Positions 23,976-34,900 of a DNA stretch of 64,000 nt are shown in pieces. Each line of letters begins with the position of its first letter. Position 1 is the first letter of the stretch. Source of the DNA: Strix aluco (Eukaryota; Chordata; Aves; Strigiformes; Strigidae); assembly GCF_031877795.1 (NCBI RefSeq), contig NC_133939.1, forward strand, positions 4,321,698 to 4,385,697. The letters are read 5' to 3'. The translations under genes and the position numbers were made by a program. Under the pieces are notes generated by a model. That model had not been told where the DNA came from. It worked only from the letters and a program-made list of their open reading frames with translations, and searched no databases.

Positions 23976-25211
23976 CTCTGCTTGTCCTAACTCTGTATTT
24001 TCCATACTGGAGTGAAACATTCTGGTATGTCCAGCAAAGGAAGGGTCACTTACTGCTTCAGAGGGCAGCACCTGAAATGCACCCTGTGCTAGGCAGAGAA
24101 ATGGGATGAGATAGAGTGTACCAGGCCCAGCCCTGCCTGGGTTTGGGCACCTCACAGCCCCGTTTTTGGGCACAGAATCATCTCGGTTGGAAAAGCCCTT
24201 GAAGCTCCTCCAGTCCAACCATGAACCTCACCCTGACCATTCTCAACTCCACCAGATCCCTCAGCGCTGGGTCAACCCGACTCTTCAACCCCTCCAGGGA
24301 TGGGGACTCCACCACTTCACCTGTAAGAGCTGCCCCCATCGAGGGGAGGACAGTGAGGAGAAGAGCTGCAGGTGCAGGCTGAGGCCTGGCAGAATTCAGC
24401 AGCTGTAGCCCCTTGAGTTACCTCTGACCAGGTTCACAGGTGCCTGCAGGCTGGAAACTGCAGTCTGGGGCACCATTTTTAGGTTCTTAGTGCTGGTGGG
24501 GAGAGGGTGAGCACAGGGGGCAGGCCCTGCACCCAGCCAGAGGGGCTCTGCAATGGCTGGAGGCAGCTGCCCCGTGTTGCCGCTGGTCAGCGTGAGCTCG
24601 GCACGGCCCAGCCACGAGCTCCGTGCGTGCAAAGAGCAACACTCGCCTGGGGCTGTGTTCTGCTGGGAGAGGCTGCACCCCTCAGGGTGTGGTACCCCAA
24701 AACACCCAAGTGCTAGTGACAAAATAGGGGGGAGAGGCAAGATAATAATGATCACTGACCAGTAACACGCTGTTAGGGCAGGTTCTGGGGCGCGTTTCAC
24801 AAGCCAGAGGTGACAGGATAGAAGCACCACCACGCTTAGGCTGCAGCGGGAGGGTGCCACGGGGAAGGGACCCTGCCCAGTTCGGTACTGCAGACCAGCA
24901 GGTTGAGCTTAGTAGTGACAAACCTCTGACCATCAGCACCCATCACACCGATCCTCCCCCTCTGCAGCCCCCCGAGGGCCTACAGCACCTTTTTACACAC
25001 ACATGCTCCCCCCCAAGCCCCCCAACATAGGTACAACAAGGCGAGGGGGGAGGCTTGTGCTTCACCCGCAGCGACAAGATGCATTTTTCTCTACCAGGGT
25101 TCAGTGGCAATCGTCCTAAAAAACAGCAAGCAGCAGCACTGTGCAACCAGCAGCCCCCTTACCCACTCCCCGCGTGCACAGCTCACGCAGGGAAGTTCAA
25201 CCAAGGGCTTT
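23976..25211. other. Convergent intergenic interval C3orf70-VPS8
   Basis: Besides the minus-strand CR1 tail (24171-24320), I recognise nothing here. The right part is fairly GC-rich. No TTTATT (minus-strand AATAAA) occurs between about 24000 and 25787. If VPS8 ends at the weaker signal near 25212, this interval is truly intergenic; if not, it is part of the VPS8 3' UTR. Confidence 0.5.
24171..24320 (-). mobile_element. CR1 LINE 3' end, minus strand
   Basis: Read on the minus strand, this is about the last 150 bases of CR1, from 'ggtggagtccccatccctgg' to 'gatgattctgtg'. By eye it differs from the same part of the 14600 copy at only about four or five positions, so both come from one young subfamily. 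It lies in the convergent interval between the two genes. Confidence 0.92.
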
Positions 25212-25217
25212 TTTAAT
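25212..25217 (-). terminator. VPS8: Possible ATTAAA poly(A) signal, VPS8
   Basis: Plus-strand TTTAAT reads ATTAAA on the minus strand, about 570 bases after the VPS8 stop. It is the nearest common signal variant downstream of the stop. Alternatives are AATAAA motifs on the minus strand at 23216-23221 and 23086-23095, which would make the 3' UTR overlap that of C3orf70. Confidence 0.35.
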
Positions 25218-25786
25218 GGAAGTTTGTAGGAACACACCGTACACAGCTTAGTTTGCTCACACACGTATTGATTTTTGCATTCTTCAGCCTTTTCCAGGTT
25301 TGCCTGTTCTGTGCCCTCAGACCCCACGGCTGCTGCCTTGAGACAGCAGGCCAGGCCTTTGCAAAACGGCTGCTTTTACTACAGTTTAAACTCCACCAAA
25401 ACACCACAGCACGGTGAAACACAAGCTCTGGGTACAGGACAGGCCGTGCCCCTCCAGGGGAGCGGGGCTGACTCAGTGCTTTGGCAAAGGCTTTGCCTCC
25501 GGGTGAAGCGCAGGCAGCCAGCGCTGTGCGGTGCTTCGGCACGCTTGGGTTTGCCCCCAGAGTTCACAGCTTCCAGCCCAGCTGCCCCACCACTGCCTTG
25601 GTTTAGGGAGAAGCAGCAGCGGAGCTGGGAGATGATCCAGTGCTGCAAACCCCCCAGCTCAGCACAGCGGGCTCTGGGGAAGGCGGCAGAGGGGGGGCAA
25701 AGCCCAGCGCTGTGGTGGAAAGGCTCCCCGGCACCACGACCTGGAACCAACGGTGGCCTTGCCAGGGCTGAAGGCAGGAGCACGAG
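25218..25786 (-). other. VPS8: Probable VPS8 3' UTR
   Basis: This is the sequence between the VPS8 stop codon and the nearest candidate poly(A) signal. It is fairly GC-rich, with no repeats or structure that I can name. Confidence 0.4.
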
Positions 25787-25936
25787 CTAGTCTTCAGCCA
25801 GTGGAGGGGGAGCCAGGTGGAGCTGGAAGTTCTCGTTCTGGAAGACGCTGCTGGTGGCTGGGTCACCGTGGGAAACGCTGAGCAGCCCGTGCTTTTCACC
25901 ACCATGGCCACGAGAGAGTTCTGTCAGGAGAGCCAG
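25787..25936 (-). CDS. VPS8: VPS8 last coding exon with stop
   Basis: 150 bases, 49 residues and TAG at 25787-25789. Reads LALLTELSRGHGGEKHGLLS to FQNENFQLHLAPPPLAED. Acceptor tctcgcag. It matches the human C-terminus, with the middle part diverged. Confidence 0.95.
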   Translation of the reverse strand: MALLTELSRGHGGEKHGLLSVSHGDPATSSVFQNENFQLHLAPPPLAED

Positions 25937-28900
25937 CTGCGAGACAAAACCCAGTCAGATCGCTGTCCGGCAGCTGGGCAGGCTGCCTAGAAGCACTCGT
26001 GCAAGGTGCAGAAAGGCAAAGTGCTCATGTGGGGCTCACCTTTTTCCTGCAGCAACTAGAACAACTTTAACACATGCAAAGAAAATGGTATTTATGGTAT
26101 GTAGTGACCCTATAGGCCTCAGTGTGGGACAACAGTCCTGAACTTAACACCCTTCCAGGTTATTTTAAAGTTACATAATTGAAAAACAATCCCAGAAAGA
26201 GCTGGAAGTGCCAACTGCAGCCAAAACAGGCAGAAGGCACAAGGAAAATGCAAGGGACAGACGGAGCTGTGCTCTGCTTGGGACAACAGGGGGGGAGGCA
26301 GGAGGAGGGAGCCTTCTGTGCAATCCTGGGAGCTGCACAGTGTCTGGAGGGGAGGTTATTTGCAAATCTAAAAAGAGAAACCTCACACCGTGGACACTTT
26401 TCAGGCCCAGCCCCAAAGCCAGAGGCATTTCCATGGTTTCACTGCCAGCGAATTCCCCAGCTCTGTCAGAGGCAGCGTGGCTGCCTCGTGATGTGAAACA
26501 GCCAGCTCCGCGCACAGTCAATTGCCAGCACTAAACAAAACCCAAGGGAAAAGCCAAAGCCCACGCTGCCAGTGCTGATATCTGGCGTGACAACATGCAA
26601 AACACCCTTCACCAATTTAAAACCGAAAGGAAAACAGATGGTACGTACTCTGGAGGTTCCTCGGTTGAGTCGGCAGAGTTGGTCAAAAGCTTGGATTTGC
26701 TGAGGATCCAACAGAGATTCTGAACTTGCCTGATAAAGAGAGTGAGAAGGTTACAGAAACAACACAGAACAAGATGTCACGTTCATATACACAGAAATCC
26801 ATCCCTGCTCCTGTCCTTGGAGATGCTGGCTGGAGCACCTGGTCCGCAGCCTGTTCAGGCGCTTTTTTAACCATCTTTCCTCTGGCTCGAAGCCACTGTG
26901 TGCACCTTAGTTTTGGGAAAAAAACCAAAATCCTATTGTTGCACAAAGGACAGAGATACCCTTACATCCACAATAACTTATTGTCTGCAGCTGGTGGCAG
27001 ACAGACTAAAGAGTACTAAGTTACCTTTGGGGGAAGAAGAAAAAGAAAAGGAGAGGCAGAAAAAGAGACAAAGAAAAGGGATGGGAGAACTCCCCCACAG
27101 CCTGCTGGGAAGAGAAGTAAATGGGTCTCTGTGGAGGAGCTGCCTCTCCTGGGCTTCTCCCCAGGCAGCAGCAGCTCCCCCCAGTCCTTTCTCGTCATCT
27201 CCCAATAGTCTCCCTGGCCCGCTCAGCCTCCCTGCCGGGTCCCGATGCAGCACTGGCTGCAGCAGGCTGTGATCCAGCACAGACTGTGCGTGTCAGCGTT
27301 TGGAGGTACCAGCAGTTGGGTACAAGGGTCCCCCCAGCAGCAACGGGGCAGTTACAGAGTTGCAGGCAAGGACAAACAGAATTGCAAATAGGGGCACCAC
27401 AGCCTGCAACAGGAGCATAACGCAAGGAGGGCTGCACACATACTCAAACTGCTTTAAAAGGCATCATTTACATATCCCAGGGAGAGATGACAGAGCATCA
27501 CGGATTCTTGTAGGTTTGTTCCATTTTATCACATCACAATGTTTCTATTTTGAATGTTTCTGCTCATATTCCAAAGCAAAAGCATCATCAAGAAACTACA
27601 ACAGGAGCCAGGGAGAACAGCCTCCCTCATGAGCAGCAATCTGGCATCTGTTGTCTCCGGGGATCTATTTTTAAGGGAATGTTCAATGTTCATTCTCAAA
27701 TATTTTCCCCAAAATACATTTCCCAAGGGCTATTAACCCTACCAGTGGGTACTGACTGAAGCTGCATTTACTTTAAACTCTCTCGGGCAATGGATCAAGC
27801 CCAAGATGAAGAACTAGTATTGCTGCCTTCAAAGAGTGTGATCAACCAGAATTAAGACTCTACTTCTGGCCCCACGAAGGCAGAGGGGCCTTCCCTGTTC
27901 CTCTAGAGCCCGTCAGGGTCACCAGGCGTCGGGACCAGCCCCAGTCAGGCACGAGCATGTTCCTCGCTGCGATTAGAGGCTCCGACCAGCAGCGAGGCCC
28001 TGCTCCCAGGGCAGGTGTTCTCCTGTGGGGTTGCAGTGCAACACCCAGCTTGCTCCGTACTTCTCATGCTTTATGGTGTGTCTGAAGAACACGTTCAAAC
28101 GCTCTGTGAAGATGACTCCCAGTACTATTTGGGGAAATAAGCACATGCTACAGAGACAGGCTCCCAAGCTTCTCTGGAAGAGCTCGCCGTCAGCTCTTGA
28201 CAAGAGCCAGCAAGACTCAGCAAACACCCTTGAAAGCACGCTCCAATAATTATCTAAAGCCTGCAGTTATCCTAAGCCTGGGGTACGCTGCCATCCAGGT
28301 TTCAGGTACAGCCCGTGGCTGCTGCTGCTGGGGACTCTGCAGTCTGCACTGCAGCTCTGCCTCACAGCCCCGGAGTAGCGCCCATGTCCCGGGCAGAGCT
28401 AAAGGTCCCTTGGACAAGGCTCCTTCTGAGCAGCCCTGCCCAAAGTGGATAATGAGCTGCGGTCTGCAAGGGGTAAGGTCTGGGGGCAGAAGGAACAACA
28501 TTTTGCCAGAGATCACATTATCTTAGTCTTTAATTCAATTTTTAATCACTACCCAAGGAAAAAAGGAAACCCTGCTGGCAACTGGGCAATGAAAATCAAC
28601 TGAAGTGAGCTGCCTTGAAAGTGACTGCGGACAAAATCCGGAGCACAAACACTGTGGGGAGATGGGTCCACCACCATGCAGAGCACCAGCACCAGCTTTG
28701 GCTTCCCCAGGTGACATAACGCTCCCCGCCAGCAGCAGCCCACCACCCTGCACTGGCAGGGCCTTCTGCTCCACCTGAGAGCCATCCTGTCCCTCAGCAA
28801 AACGCTTTACCCAGCCCCTTGGGTTTGTGTTCTCACGCTCTCCCACAGCACCTTTACCTGTCCCTCTCTTCTGGCAGCTCCTCCACCAGAGGGTCCCCTC

Positions 28901-31900
28901 CCGACTCCGCTGTGAGCGAAGTGCAGCCAGGGCAGAGTCTGGCCACCCACCCCTTCATCATGTGAACGTCCCAGAGATGGCTCAGAGCTGGCGAGCCCAG
29001 GAGCGTGCTCTGGGGGAAGACGCACTGAACCCACCACAGCTTTCCTGAAGCCTGAATCGTTTCGTTACTCTCCTGAAGCCACGTGCATCTTGCCTTTGAG
29101 ACGTTCATCCAAGGAGAGCGGAATGTCCTGAGTACAGATCGCTTATGCTGGAAGCATGTGCTCAAACTCCCTTCTTCCCCCTCCAAGATACTCTTTATAG
29201 GGTAAATAACTATTTGCTAATCACCAATCAAGGAGCCGAATGTCCATATTCCCTGCACCCATGACATAGGCTTTGAACCAGAGAGCCTATGACAGTGAGG
29301 GTCACGTATCCACAGCTGGCAGGTGGTACAGGCGCTTCCAAGGGACACGCAGGTCATTCTCACTTGGGGAAAAAAAAACCAAAAAGCAAGGAAAAACTGC
29401 CCTCCACAGTTGCTGTGGCCACAGGCATTCAAGGACAAGGAAAATGCAATGTAATTGGCCTCCCCTCTTCTGCTATCTCTCTACCACGCGTATGTAACTA
29501 TCAATCAGACTGTTCTCCAGGCTGATGAGCTGAAATATTGCAGGCAATTCTTCCTGTTGTCATGGAAACAACTGCTGTCAGGCCTTTTCCTTTTTTAACC
29601 GTGTCACTAAAGGCATGTTTTCATTCAAGAGCTGCAGGGGGGCTCTCAGAGTCCAGCATCAGCACTCAGGCGCTAGTGGAATCCACTCGGCCCACTCACT
29701 CACCCCGCGACACAGCCTCTGCCTCCAGTGCCACTGCAGGGCAGCCAGCTCATTACTGTCTATGTTAGTACAGAGCAGTTTGGCACCTCTAAGGCATTTC
29801 CAGCCAAGTCCTTACGCCCCCTCGGAAAGGCCTCAGACTAGACACAGAACCCAAGAGGCTCAATTTATCCCCTTGAGAGCTGGGCCAGCAAGGAGAAGAA
29901 AGATTCCTTTTTGGTTTACAGTTCTCATAGATCCCACCACTATAATGCTAATCTCCATTGCACATTTTGCTTGCACATATTCCACCCCCCTCTGGTAGTC
30001 ACCACACAGTCCTCCTAAGCCTGCAATTATCTTTAATTTAACAGCTACAAAATCCATCATCAGCTAGTGCCTAAGCAAAGCAGATCATACAGCAGTTGTA
30101 AGCAGAGGCACTGTGAACAGTCACGCCAAGAGATCCAAGTGCTGCCTCTCAGAGCCATACTTCCCACAAAAGATAGTGCTACATCAATTAGAGCATCAGA
30201 GCCCCACATTCCCCCAGGGGTCTGCTCCATAACACAGGGCAGATACAGCCAGATATCCTGGGGAAAGCTTTATATATATATATTTTTTATATATATAAAG
30301 CGCCTATCACCATATTGATAAACGTTCTTTGGAACCACTCTGATGTCAGAGGTAAGAACAGGAGTCAGCCTGTTAGTACCTCAGCACTTCTGTTTCCAAC
30401 CATTTAAAAAAAAAAAAAAACACCAAAAAACCAAAAAAACCCCCAAAAAACCACAAGACTTTGCTGCCATTCCTAGGAATAAAGGCTTGAAATTCCCAGG
30501 AATAAAGGCAAAACCCACCTCTCTCACTTACAGAGCCAAATCCACAGGCGATGGCCACCAAGTCCACCTTCTGCCATTCCTCCCCTGCACTCGGACACTT
30601 ACTTCACCATGGCCCAACTAGCATTAAAAAGGTACCCAAATTCAGTTTTTTAATGAGAGTTGAGCCAATTAATATAAAACTAAGAAACCTGCTGTTTTCA
30701 TGGTATTCCCAGGAACCCGGAACAATCAACCAAAAAGAGAGCAAGGCAGGCAGCTGCTCTGACCCAAAGTCACTAGAATGACATTAACATGACAAAATTG
30801 TTAATGAACTAAAGAAAAACCTCAGGACATCCCTCACACGCTTGCAGACCTCTGCAGAGCTACTGCAGAGTAATGCACCACTGCTACGGGACAGACGCAG
30901 ACCGGCCCATCACTGCGGAGGTGGAAACGGAGTCTCGCAAGTCACTCTGGGCAACGTGGCAAGTGGGCAAACGTTTGCTCAGAGGAAATCCCAGAGGCAC
31001 TGTAGCTGTGCGACAGCAGCAGAATGTGGTGCCTCAAGACCAGCCTCCCCAGGGTTTCAGCCCTTCCCTCTGCGAGCGTGCAGAGGAGCTGGCAGCAGGC
31101 CGGGGCTGGCAGCGGTGGGGAAACCAGGACCTGCTGGCTGCAAGCAAACAGAAGCACTGACTCACCAAAGCCCATGGCAGAGCAGCCTTCCCTCAGCACT
31201 GCTACAGCAGAAGCAATCTGCCGCACAAGTCTGCACTACAGCTCTGTCCTCTGATCTCTTCAGGAGCAGAATGGGAAAGGCAGACGTCTCTTATTTCCAG
31301 TTGAACTTAGCTGAACTTAAGGAGCAAACCTCCCACTCAAGGCAAGGGAGAGGACAGGCTTATTTGTGCTCTAATAGACTCATTGCTGCTGCAATGTCAG
31401 ATACTGCAGTGACTGAGGAGAAAGGAGGAAGAACTGTCTGTATTAGATATCTAGAAACACACTGGCATGCCTCCGTTCCCCCTCTGCTAGCTGCTCTGTT
31501 TAGCAGCTCGTGCTTACACCAGGCACTGTTGGAATATTCCCTTGGACTTCTGCTGATGCCTTCAGCCAAAGGAGCAATAATGTTGTTCAGGATTAATTAG
31601 ATAAGCACAAAACCACATATCCTCACTGGACACTGTGGCCCAGCAGATGAGATGTTTATTTATAATGTGGCAGGCTTCAAGGCAAGCATGGCAGCACATG
31701 GATTAAACATTACGTAAAGATGGTGCACAACAGGCCTGTGCTCAGGCTGATCCCAGGTCAGTGCCTGAACCCCAAAGGACAGAAGTGTCATGCATGAAGG
31801 CAAATCATTCATTTTCTAAACACGAGCTAAGAGGCTGTTCAACAGCATCCCACAAGAGCCAGCCACAGAAGACTCAAGAGGTGAAAGTGCTCTCTCAATG

Positions 31901-34900
31901 GCAGGAATTTGGGGAGAGAAAGGGAAGTTAAAGTGAAGGCAAAGACATGTAGAAGGAGGAAGAAGTCCTACTCGGTCTAAGAAGGATTAGTGACCCCTGC
32001 TGCCAGAGGCTTATTGATAATGTGACCCCAAACCTTACAGAAAACCCAAGCAGATGCCTCTGCTATCTCTCCCCTTCGTAGCTCCTGACACCACTGCAGC
32101 CATAAGTTACTGGTATTTAAGAGGGAAGTTTATAATGTGCTTAAGAACAACTCCAGCCCTGGGAGCTCAGCTGCAGCTGCCCAAGCCTGTCTATGCTCAA
32201 TTCACATATAAACCAACAAAACATACTGTTTCATTGTGCAACGTGAGGGTAAAAGGAATGGGGAGGGAGGCGGAACACGGAAACTGCAGCTTTCCATTTA
32301 AGGGATTTACAAGAGACAGATGTTCATCTGCCACCTGCATTTCTGAAAGCCACCCCCCAGAACAGCCAGTGACACCCTCAGCTACAGCAAACACCATCAT
32401 TCCCTCTCATACCCCCCCATCAGGGAACTACAGACTGAACCAAAACTTCAGCCTCTATTTATTTTGCTCCCCTCCTTCAGAGGAACATCAGAAGGATGTC
32501 ATCTGCACCCTTCTTAACCCTTTTGGTACTTTCTCAGCTTGGGATGAGTATGCTAAACTACACATAACTCCTGGCAACAGGGACTGATGCAGGTAGTGGG
32601 AATATCAACAGGCTGCCACAGCCCAGCATCTGTCACTGTATTAAAATGAGTCTGTGCTACAGATCCTCCTAGATATGAAATGTTTTATTAAAAGGGAGGA
32701 AATTTTCATCAGACCGTAGGAATAGTTTCTTTGAAATTGAGATGTAAAGCAAAGCAAAGACTGCCCAGTGAAATTTTGCCATCTTTTCTCTTAACCAGGA
32801 CACACCACTTTCCCAGGTGACCCTAGGAGCGCAGGGCAGCCAGTCTCACTGGTCTTGGCTTTAGGCAGTTTGGGAGTCAGCTGTGTCTGCTTCGTGTTAG
32901 CCTCGCACAGGTCCTGCAGTGCAAGATTGTAGACAGGAAAATGAAACTTCTGCCAGGTTACAGATTGCTATATATGAAAGCCAGGGGAAATAGTTCCAAG
33001 TCAGTCTGATTTTCTCAAAAAAACACCCAACAAAACAAATTAGACCCCCACCCCAAATGAAAAGTCCAAGAAAACAATCAATTTTGGTTTAAAAGCTGCT
33101 AAGGGATAATTATGGTTTTGAAATTAGTCTCTTTAAAGTTGTATTTTATATTCAGTTTTAGTTTTGGTGCCCGTCCTCCTCTACCTGCTAGTTAAGACTC
33201 CTGCACCGAGTTTTCTTCTTACTAAATCACTTTTGTCTCCAATACCAGAAGTCTTAACACAGAGATGTTCTGCTGATGAGAGGCCAATGATACAAAGTGT
33301 CTCTAGTTCCTTCCTCACATGGATTTTGCACACATTGTTGAAGAAGTTAAGGAATCTACAACCAAAGCCAGCTCCAAAGCTAAAGGACTGGGCATTTTCT
33401 CAGTTAATGCATATGTGGGAATATTCTCTACAGAGAAGAATGCACAATCTTGTAACTGTATGAAACGCTAATTGTCTGTTTGCTGTTACTGGGGGGAGGG
33501 GGGGCAGGGAAATCACACCTGGATACTTTCAAAGTTATAAAGTCCTTGGAAAATTCTGATATTGCTGGGAGTCAGGCTAATAACTGATGGTGACTGGAAC
33601 TAGCAAAACTGGCTCTGTCTACTGATTGACAGAGGTCATGTAACATTTGTCTAGCTCTAAAAGAAGTATTGGGAAAAAAACCGTCCTAAGCCTTCATTCT
33701 TACCCGATTGTAAGCACACAGACATGCTGCAGAGGGATGTTTAACATCTCAGTGAAGTGACACACTACAGTGCCAACACCTCATGGGTGGAAGTCGGTCA
33801 AGAAGCTCCAGGTTGGATGGAAGGCTCCGTTGCAAAGAGGGACGCTGGCAGCAGGCTGCAGAACAGAGCTCAAAGGTAGAGCCTGACAAACCGGATTAAC
33901 TACGGATTCCATTCATTGTCCATCCTGGTGTGACTTGACAGGATTAAACTCCTGAATAAAACATATTTGTCATCTGGACAGCTCTAACAACAGTGCTCTT
34001 AGAACTTAGGCACATTCTCAAACACGGAATAACCACAACATGTCAGTTTAGGGGTTCACGGCATTTTCTGCTGAACTTATGGCCCAAGAGCCAAGACTGT
34101 GTTCCTCTCCCCAGTCCCTAGTATGAGTATGCATGCTGGCAGAATAAATGGAAAACACAAACTAGCTCACTGAAACAAGGCAAATTAGTTTTGGAGATCA
34201 GTGACTAAGATATCAGGAGTACTTCACTTACGCCTTTAGGCAGCAGCCCAGCTACGGTGCTTTCACCTAACATGCCTCAGTTAATTTGAAACACCACAAC
34301 ACAAAAAAGCACTGCAAGTTTTAAATTGGATTAAAAGAACCCACCGCAAACACAAGCTTTCACGTCTTTTAACACTCATTTATGGTATAAGGTAAGGAAG
34401 AGAGGAAAGATGATCAGTTTAGACCCAGAAGATGACCCTTGGGAAGACAGCAAGGGTTAGGGGATAACACGGAAAGCACAATCTTTTGGTAGCAAAAACA
34501 GAGGAAAAAGTCACTTTCCCCTTCTCTGGCTGTTCCCCTTCACTGGGGCAGAATGTCTCAAGGCTTCATCACAGCAAGGCTCCATTTAAATAAATGCTAT
34601 CACCAGATTCAATAACGGTTCAGTGCTGGCTTGTGGCATCTCTCCACCTCCCCCAATTTCAAGGCAATTGCTACAGAAGTCATGCATGCAAAGCAGGGAC
34701 AGAGAAAACACTGTCTTTTGGGCTGTCGTTTCACATATAAATCTCAACAACGTTGCAAAATTCAAACTGACAGTCTTTGTTTCAGCAGAGCAGAGTCAGT
34801 ACTATGAAATGCACTCCAGATGCTCAGTGGCATTTCTCAGTATGAATCTAGTCCTAATTCAAGGCCTGCTAAGAAAATAAATACCTAAACTGAAGACTTC

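Noticed and set aside
30842-31600. 252-codon plus-strand open frame antisense to VPS8
   Set aside because: It starts with TTG, has low-complexity composition and no domain I recognise, and overlaps other open frames. It looks like chance.
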